Origin: Streptococcus oralis
GTDB lineage: Bacteria; Bacillota; Bacilli; Lactobacillales; Streptococcaceae
DNA length: 64,000 nucleotides
Reading direction: 5' to 3'
Assembly (NCBI RefSeq): GCF_019334565.1
Contig: NZ_CP079724.1
Coordinates: 1,509,001-1,573,000 of the forward strand
Made by a program: the position numbers and the translations under genes. The first letter of the stretch is position 1. Every line of letters begins with the position of its first letter. Below the pieces are notes generated by a model. The model had not been told where the DNA came from. It did no database searches and worked only from the letters and a program-made list of their open reading frames with translations. Of this stretch, positions 58,545 through 64,000 are shown one piece after another.

Positions 58545-59423
58545 TTAAATCCACTCACCAGATGAGGCGAAATTATAAACTTTACCATCGATAGTTTGGC
58601 TACCTGTAACCATTGCTCCATTTGAATTGAGATAATACCAGTTTCCATTTACTTTGGTCCAACCTGTCTTCATATCTCCATTACTTGCATTTAGGTAGTA
58701 CCAAGTTGAACCGTCTTTCACCCAACCAGTTGCCATAGCTCCTGATGAACGGAGATAGTACCACTTATTGCCAAGTTGTTTCCAACCAGTTTGCATTATA
58801 GCAGTTGTTGGATCTAGATAGTACCAAGTTGAGTTATCATTGGTCCAGCCACGCACTAGCTCCCCAACAGGCAATCTGTTGATGCGAGAATCAAAGCCAC
58901 CATCCTTCTGCAAATAATACCAGCGTCCCTCATCATGAACCCAACCAGTTTTTAAAGTGTGATAACTACGCTGATCTTCAAAATAATAGACTCGTTTCTC
59001 TGCTGGGCTATCATATTGTTCCCCATGATGTTTGTTGGTGTTTGTAGCAGTTTTTGCTTCTAACACTTGCTTGCCAACAAATTCTTGTAGTACCCCATCT
59101 TGACCAAAGTAAAACCAATCTGGTCTAAAAGCAATCTCTTGTCTTGGAGAAGGACCAATCGTAACCCCTTTGTGTGGAGCAGGTATATACTGCCAGCCGA
59201 CAACCATCTCTCCAGATAAAGGATCAAAATAATAGGTCTTCCCATCAATCACTCGCCAGTAGGTTTCTTTGATCTCACCCTTTTTATAGTAGGTTCTACC
59301 ATTTTCTTGGACAAATTGCCAGCCTTCTGAATCAGCATCATCCGCAAAGACGGTGCTTGTCACTAGCAAAGCAAAGAAAAAGACTGTCAGTCCAACTTGC
59401 ATTATTTTTTTTACTATTTTCAT
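58545..59423 (-). CDS. Choline-binding surface protein (first of tandem pair)
   Basis: A 292-residue paralogue of the next gene, with a similar signal peptide (ending VTSTVFA, about 27). Its middle carries matching stretches such as PTTAIMQTGWKQLGNKWYYL. Choline-binding repeats occupy nearly the whole mature protein and no catalytic domain is seen. The promoter at 59445-59473 probably serves both genes. Paralogous pairs in this position (cbpC/cbpJ region) occur in pneumococcus. RBS is GGAGG. Confidence 0.9.
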   Translation of the reverse strand: MKIVKKIMQVGLTVFFFALLVTSTVFADDADSEGWQFVQENGRTYYKKGEIKETYWRVIDGKTYYFDPLSGEMVVGWQYIPAPHKGVTIGPSPRQEIAFRPDWFYFGQDGVLQEFVGKQVLEAKTATNTNKHHGEQYDSPAEKRVYYFEDQRSYHTLKTGWVHDEGRWYYLQKDGGFDSRINRLPVGELVRGWTNDNSTWYYLDPTTAIMQTGWKQLGNKWYYLRSSGAMATGWVKDGSTWYYLNASNGDMKTGWTKVNGNWYYLNSNGAMVTGSQTIDGKVYNFASSGEWI

Positions 59424-59444
59424 TAGATCTTTCCTCCATAACTG

Positions 59445-59473
59445 ATTGTAGCAAAGACTTTATTGTATGTCAA
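59445..59473 (-). promoter_or_regulatory. Promoter of the choline-binding protein pair
   Basis: Minus-strand TTGACA (consensus), 17-base spacer, TACAAT, 22 bases before the ATG. Confidence 0.82.
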
Positions 59474-59486
59474 TATATAGAAATTG

Positions 59487-59521
59487 CTCAAAAAAGCAGT
59501 TACACAACTGCAACTGCTTTT
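59487..59521 (-). terminator. Terminator after ritR
   Basis: AAAAGCAGTT and AACTGCTTTT with a ten-base loop, followed by a T run on the minus strand and directly adjoining the ritR stop. Confidence 0.85.
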
Positions 59522-60211
59522 CTATTCTTGCATGGTGTACCCAACACCACGCACGGTTTTAATGTAGCTTTTTTGACCTTTTACATCAAGCTTGCTACGT
59601 AGATAACGGATATAAACATCCACGATATTGGTTTCTGTCGCACTTTCGTACTTCCAAACACTTTCCAACAACTGCTCACGAGTCAAGACCTTCTTGCTTC
59701 CCATGAGAGTGGCCAAAAGGTCATACTCACGGCGCGTCAGAGCAATCATCTCCTCGCCACGATAAACGGTATGATGTTCTACATCCATACGCAAATTGCG
59801 GTAAGACGTTGGGACCTTCATCTGACTACAGTGTTGGTCGATAAAGTCCCGACCTCGGAAAATCGCTGAAATACGAGCCACCAGCTGATCAATAATCACT
59901 GGCTTATAGATGTAAGAAACGGCGAAGCGCTGGATTGTCTCAATCTGGTCTTGCAATTCTTCGCGATGGTCCAAGACCATAATCACTGAGGCAGGTTTTG
60001 TCCGACTCAGCCTCTCTGCAAAATCCTGGGCCGTCATATCCCCCAGACGAGCATTCAGTAAAATCAAGTCATAATCTGTCTGGAGAGCCATGGAGAGGGC
60101 TTTTTGCCCCTCCTCTACCAGATCAACACGGTATTGCTCTTTTTGGAGTTCCAGACTGAGAAAATGAGCGAGATTTCGTTCTTTCTCAAGTAATAAAATC
60201 CGTTTCCCCAT
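59522..60211 (-). CDS. ritR: Orphan atypical response regulator RitR
   Basis: A 229-residue OmpR-type regulator. The receiver domain has Asn53 (LILLNARLGDM) where the phospho-acceptor Asp is expected. A single Cys128 lies in the inter-domain linker (FIDQHCSQ). The winged-helix DNA-binding domain spans about 140-229 (LTRREYDLLATLM, YIRYLRSKLDV). These features match RitR, the pneumococcal iron-transport and oxidative-stress regulator that dimerises on oxidation of Cys128. It lies 11 bases after gnd and no kinase gene is adjacent. Confidence 0.94.
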   Translation of the reverse strand: MGKRILLLEKERNLAHFLSLELQKEQYRVDLVEEGQKALSMALQTDYDLILLNARLGDMTAQDFAERLSRTKPASVIMVLDHREELQDQIETIQRFAVSYIYKPVIIDQLVARISAIFRGRDFIDQHCSQMKVPTSYRNLRMDVEHHTVYRGEEMIALTRREYDLLATLMGSKKVLTREQLLESVWKYESATETNIVDVYIRYLRSKLDVKGQKSYIKTVRGVGYTMQE

Positions 60212-60222
60212 GGCAGACCTAC

Positions 60223-61647
60223 TTATTTTTCGTCATACCAAGAGTAGTGGAATGTTCCTTCTTTGTCTTTACGTTGGTAAGTGTGGGCACCAAAGTAGTC
60301 ACGTTGCGCTTGGATCAAGTTAGCAGGAAGGTCAGCTGAACGGTAGCTATCAAAGTAAGTAATAGCTGCTGAGAAAGTTGGCACTGGTACACCAGCTTGA
60401 ACAGCAAGAGCTACGATATCACGCACTGCTTGTTGGTACTTGGCAGTAACATCCAAGAAGTACTCATCCAAGAGAAGGTTTGCAAGATCAGCATCGCGGT
60501 TGTAAGCATCTGTGATCTTTTGCAAGAAACGAGAACGGATGATACAGCCATCACGCCAGATAGATGCGATATCCGCAAATGGCAAGTTCCAGTTATTTTC
60601 TTTAGAAGCCACACGCAATTGGGCAAAACCTTGTGCGTATGAAATGATTTTTGAGAAGTAAAGGGCTTGACGAATCTTTTCGATCAACTCAGCCTTGTCA
60701 CCTTCAAATTTGAAAGTAGCTGGTTTTGGAAGGACCTTGCTAGCATGTACACGCTCTTCTTTGTATGTGGAGATGTAGCGGGCAAAGACTGACTCAGTGA
60801 TGAGTGACAATGGCACACCAAGGTCAAGTGCTGATTGGCTAGTCCATTTACCAGTTCCCTTGTTACCTGCAGCATCAAGGATGTAGTCTACGATTGGGCC
60901 ATCTTGACCTTCATCGTCTTTACGGCTCAAGATATCAGCTGTGATTTCGATCAAGTAGCTGTCCAATTCACCCTTGTTCCACTCAGTAAAGATTTCAGCC
61001 ATGTCTTCTGCAGAAAGGCCAAGCAAGTGTTGCATGAGGTCATAGCTTTCTGCGATCAATTGCATATCACCATACTCGATACCGTTGTGGACCATTTTCA
61101 CATAGTGACCAGCTCCATCAGGACCGATGTAAGTCACACATGGTTTGCCATCTTCTGGTGCTTTAGCTGAGATTTCTTCAAGAACATCAGCAACCAATTC
61201 GTAGGCTTCTTTTTGTCCACCAGGCATGATAGAAGGACCTTCAAGGGCACCTTTTTCACCACCAGAAACTCCAGTACCGATAAAGTTGATACCTGAGTTT
61301 GCTAGTTCTTCATTACGACGGATAGTATCTTTGTAGAAAGTGTTTCCTCCATCAATCAAGATATCACCCTTGTCAAGGTGGGGAAGAAGAGCTTGGATAG
61401 TTGCGTCTGTACCAGGTCCAGCTTGAACCATGAGCATGATACGACGAGGTTTTTCGATTGAGTTTACAAAGCTTTCCACGTCATAGCTTGGCACAAAGTT
61501 CTTTTCAGGATGACAGGCAATTACATCTTCTGTTTTTTCTTTACTACGGTTGTAAATGGCAACTGTATAACCACGAGATTCGATATTTAGGGCAAGGTTA
61601 CGACCCATTACGGCCATACCTACGACACCAAAGTTAGCTTTTGTCAT
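60223..61647 (-). CDS. gnd: 6-phosphogluconate dehydrogenase (decarboxylating)
   Basis: A 474-residue NADP-dependent enzyme of the oxidative pentose phosphate branch, giving ribulose 5-phosphate and CO2. The cofactor loop is [15 protein letters not shown] near the N-terminus. The substrate and catalytic stretches are [19 protein letters not shown] and [16 protein letters not shown]. Length is typical. It is directly upstream of ritR, with only 11 bases between, so the two are probably co-transcribed. Confidence 0.97.
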   Translation of the reverse strand: MTKANFGVVGMAVMGRNLALNIESRGYTVAIYNRSKEKTEDVIACHPEKNFVPSYDVESFVNSIEKPRRIMLMVQAGPGTDATIQALLPHLDKGDILIDGGNTFYKDTIRRNEELANSGINFIGTGVSGGEKGALEGPSIMPGGQKEAYELVADVLEEISAKAPEDGKPCVTYIGPDGAGHYVKMVHNGIEYGDMQLIAESYDLMQHLLGLSAEDMAEIFTEWNKGELDSYLIEITADILSRKDDEGQDGPIVDYILDAAGNKGTGKWTSQSALDLGVPLSLITESVFARYISTYKEERVHASKVLPKPATFKFEGDKAELIEKIRQALYFSKIISYAQGFAQLRVASKENNWNLPFADIASIWRDGCIIRSRFLQKITDAYNRDADLANLLLDEYFLDVTAKYQQAVRDIVALAVQAGVPVPTFSAAITYFDSYRSADLPANLIQAQRDYFGAHTYQRKDKEGTFHYSWYDEK

Positions 61648-61722
61648 GTGACACTCCTCTTGTTTAATATGTTTTATTTTATCATTTTTACCTATGAAAG
61701 GAAAGAATTTTGTAACGGTCTC

Positions 61723-63168
61723 CTAGTAGTCCAAGTCATCCGCATGACCAGAACCATTCCCTACAAAGTAACCAGTCTTACAGTTGAGGGTGAAGAGATA
61801 GGTTCCATCTGGTTTATAGAGGTTGTAATAACCATTTCCGTTTACGATATTGACACGTTCTAGGATATATTGATTGCCAGTGATATAGCCACGAGCACGT
61901 GATGTTGCTAGGACTTGTTCCAATACACCATCCGCAAAGGTCCAAGCAGGGTTGTTGCTATCATCTACAGCTGATTGGTTGTAAGGTACACGACTAGCAC
62001 TTCTTTGAAGATTAACCCCATCGCCAGACAAACCACCATTCGTATCTCTAGCTGGTGCCGTAGTGCTTGTTGAAGGTGTCGTACTACTTGAATTGCTTTC
62101 TGTAGCTGAACTTGAGCTTGCTTGACTCGTGCTAGAGCTCGAACTTGAGCTGGAAGCACTGGTTTGTTGGCTCTTGCCAAGACTAATGGCCTTATCCAAG
62201 AGTTTGTCTAGTTCTGTGTTCCCTGTCTTGATTTCTGTAAATTTAGCGTCTGCTTTGGCTTTCGCATTGGTATCCAAGACACCGTCAGTGATTGCTGGGC
62301 TTTCAAAGAGGGCATTGACATCTTGAATGGCCTTGATTTGAGTTGCTAGGCTATCATATCTTGACTTAGCTAGTGTATAATCACGGCTACCTTCTAACTT
62401 ATCTAGCAAGGTTTTCAGTTGGCTCAATTTATCAAACTGGCTGTTTTTCAGAGCAGTCTTATTAGCATCTGTATAGAAAGTATCATAGAGATCATTGAAG
62501 TCTTTCAAAGCTGTTTGTGTCCCTTGATCATCCGAAGAGGCTGCTTGAGAAGACTGGATCTCTTGGTTTGAACGAGATACTTGACGGTAGACATAATATG
62601 TTCCAGCAAGCACAAGGATTGCAGCTACTACAGAAGCAATGATGATGACACCTTTCTTCTTAGAGCCTGTTTCAGGTTCTGTTTGAGCCGAACGTGATAG
62701 AGGTGTATAGGCCTCCTCTTCTTGTTCCTCGTTTATTTCCTTGGGCTCTGTTTCTGTTAAAACGAGAGGCTCTATTTCAGCATTTTCTTCATCTTGAAGT
62801 GGTGGAACAAACTGAGTAGTCTCTTCATTTCCTATCTCTTCAATAGATTCCTCAGCAACCAGGTCTGAATCGTCTACCTGATCAGAAGTCTCACTAGATT
62901 CTCGCACTTCTTGGATCATTTCCTCTAGGTTTTGAGTAGAAGCCAGTTCTTCTTTTTTAAACTGACGAGTTTCAAACTTGTCGGCTTCGATTTCTTCACG
63001 GTGTTGTTTGATGTATTTGTCTAAGATACTGTCCTCAGGCAATACTCCTGCTTCAACCTCTTCATTCTTACGAATGACTTGACCAACAGTCAAGTCTTTT
63101 GCTTCGTCAAAGTCGAATTGTGGTTCTTGATGTCCTTTTTTATGACGATCACGTCTTTTCTTACTCAT
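61723..63168 (-). CDS. mapZ: Mid-cell-anchored protein MapZ
   Basis: A 481-residue division-site marker of streptococci. It has a long charged cytoplasmic N-terminus (1-170, start [20 protein letters not shown]) and one membrane segment (about 173-195). The extracellular part contains a helical region (about 220-345), a Ser/Thr-rich linker (about 346-392) and a C-terminal domain ending [13 protein letters not shown]. In pneumococcus MapZ binds FtsZ via the N-terminus and peptidoglycan via the C-terminus and is a StkP substrate. It is adjacent to rlmL (12-base gap). Confidence 0.93.
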   Translation of the reverse strand: MSKKRRDRHKKGHQEPQFDFDEAKDLTVGQVIRKNEEVEAGVLPEDSILDKYIKQHREEIEADKFETRQFKKEELASTQNLEEMIQEVRESSETSDQVDDSDLVAEESIEEIGNEETTQFVPPLQDEENAEIEPLVLTETEPKEINEEQEEEAYTPLSRSAQTEPETGSKKKGVIIIASVVAAILVLAGTYYVYRQVSRSNQEIQSSQAASSDDQGTQTALKDFNDLYDTFYTDANKTALKNSQFDKLSQLKTLLDKLEGSRDYTLAKSRYDSLATQIKAIQDVNALFESPAITDGVLDTNAKAKADAKFTEIKTGNTELDKLLDKAISLGKSQQTSASSSSSSSSTSQASSSSATESNSSSTTPSTSTTAPARDTNGGLSGDGVNLQRSASRVPYNQSAVDDSNNPAWTFADGVLEQVLATSRARGYITGNQYILERVNIVNGNGYYNLYKPDGTYLFTLNCKTGYFVGNGSGHADDLDY

Positions 63169-63180
63169 GAGTTCACCTTT

Positions 63181-64000
63181 CTATTTTACCTCTTGGCGTT
63201 TGACACGCTGACCAAAGTATTGATACAAATCCACTTTTAAGGTCCCGTTATAGAGTTTTCGCTTTTTATCAGCTGGACTTCCGTACTTGCTTTCAAAAGC
63301 TTCGTCACTCGTCAGGATAAACTTACTCCACGTTTTCAGTGGTGCAAAGACTTGTCCCATCTCAGCATAGAGCTTGGTAACTCCTGCATCATCAGACAAG
63401 CGTTCCCCATATGGTGGATTGGAAATGATAACGCCATTAATCTTGTCTGTACGCAAGTCCTGTACCCGCATTTGCTTAAAGGTGATATCACCTGCGACGC
63501 CTGCTGCTTGGGCATTTGCCTTGGCAATCTCCACCATGCGAGCATCAATATCACAGCCCATAATGTCCAGCTCAAGTTCACGATCCATTTTCTTAGCCGC
63601 CTCTGTGCGAACTTCTTGGATTAACCGATCGCTGACCCAGTTCCATTCCTCAAAAGCAAAGGAACGGCGAAGGCCTGGAGCCATCTTTCTGGCAATCATA
63701 GCCGCCTCGATACAGAAAGTTCCTGACCCGCAGGTCGGATCAATCAAGGGCTTGTCTGGATACCAGTTAGAGAGTTGTAAAATGGCCGCTGCCATATTTT
63801 CCTTGATCGGCGCCCCACCCTTTTCAGTACGATAACCACGTTTAAAAAGGCTAGAACCTGTCGTATCAATCATGACAGTTGCCACATCTTTCAGGATAGA
63901 TACCTCTATCTTAAACTCGGGACCAGTTTCCATCAAGGGAACTCCTTCTGGACGGGCATAGTGTTTTTGTAATTTCTTCACAACAGCCTTCTTGGAAATA
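63181..64000 (-). CDS. rlmL: RlmL-type 23S rRNA methyltransferase (3' portion, truncated by window edge)
   Basis: The reading frame is open to base 64000, so the gene starts outside the window; the visible part is 272 codons plus stop. The SAM-binding motif LIDPTCGSGTFCIEAAMIAR and catalytic ISNPPYGERL are present, and the C-terminus is basic. This fits the RlmL/YpsC family of N2-guanine methyltransferases with an N-terminal THUMP domain, here only its end. It is often annotated as an N6-adenine DNA methylase. It lies 12 bases upstream of mapZ. Confidence 0.88.
   Translation of the reverse strand, partial: ISKKAVVKKLQKHYARPEGVPLMETGPEFKIEVSILKDVATVMIDTTGSSLFKRGYRTEKGGAPIKENMAAAILQLSNWYPDKPLIDPTCGSGTFCIEAAMIARKMAPGLRRSFAFEEWNWVSDRLIQEVRTEAAKKMDRELELDIMGCDIDARMVEIAKANAQAAGVAGDITFKQMRVQDLRTDKINGVIISNPPYGERLSDDAGVTKLYAEMGQVFAPLKTWSKFILTSDEAFESKYGSPADKKRKLYNGTLKVDLYQYFGQRVKRQEVK

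Overview
This window looks like chromosome of a mitis-group Streptococcus (S. mitis, S. oralis or a close relative). The gene order is that of the pneumococcal relatives: rlmL, mapZ, gnd, ritR, choline-binding proteins, mevalonate genes, liaFSR, tig, recD2, lepB, rnhC, zapA, cvpA, mutS2, a glycine/alanine symporter, serS, lysC, the fab/acc cluster, nusB, efp, gatBAC and prfC. Choline-binding surface proteins, the orphan regulator RitR, FabK in place of FabI, and FabT and FabM all fit this group. A serine-rich repeat adhesin locus beside prfC is the main accessory feature. The species call is inference from content and order only.

Layout. Positions 1-12113 (minus strand) hold part of an accessory Sec locus. 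It contains a 2020-residue LPNTG-anchored serine-rich repeat adhesin with its own promoter and terminator, then a second promoter driving two paralogous GT8 glycosyltransferases, secY2, asp1 and the start of asp2, which runs off the left edge. Positions 12114-12833 are non-coding and carry an array of inverted repeats. prfC and a YwaF-type membrane protein follow on the minus strand. gatCAB, a Tim44/zinc-ribbon and SPFH gene pair, efp, yqhY and nusB lie on the plus strand (15380-22216).

A CPBP protease gene and the complete type II fatty-acid synthesis cluster come next on the minus strand (fabM, fabT, fabH, acpP, fabK, fabD, fabG, fabF, accB, fabZ, accC, accD, accA, read from 33679 down to 23114). 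FabT-like operator palindromes lie at fabT and fabK, and a one-mismatch version lies at fabM. lysC, a ManO/DUF956-like gene and a T-box-controlled serS are on the plus strand. A TDT-family transporter, an acyl-CoA-dehydrogenase-like/AhpD-like pair, a glycine-riboswitch-controlled sodium symporter, mutS2, cvpA and zapA are on the minus strand. rnhC, lepB and recD2 are on the plus strand, and rnhC appears to be leaderless.

From 49065 to the right edge almost everything is on the minus strand: tig, an AlkD-like gene, liaF-liaS-liaR, the mevalonate operon mvaK1-mvaD-mvaK2-fni, two tandem choline-binding protein genes, ritR, gnd, mapZ and a 5'-truncated rlmL.

How the parts work together. The adhesin is probably O-glycosylated by the two GT8 enzymes after initial GlcNAc addition by GtfA/B, which are not in the window. 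It would be exported by SecY2 with the Asp proteins and anchored by sortase. The fab cluster makes saturated and unsaturated acyl-ACP under FabT control. The mevalonate operon supplies isoprenoids for the undecaprenyl carrier and sits directly upstream of the LiaFSR cell-envelope stress system. No phage, insertion sequence, CRISPR array, rRNA or tRNA gene was seen. The least explained parts are the hairpin array before the adhesin, the Tim44/SPFH pair inserted between gatB and efp, and the acyl-CoA-dehydrogenase-like/AhpD-like pair.
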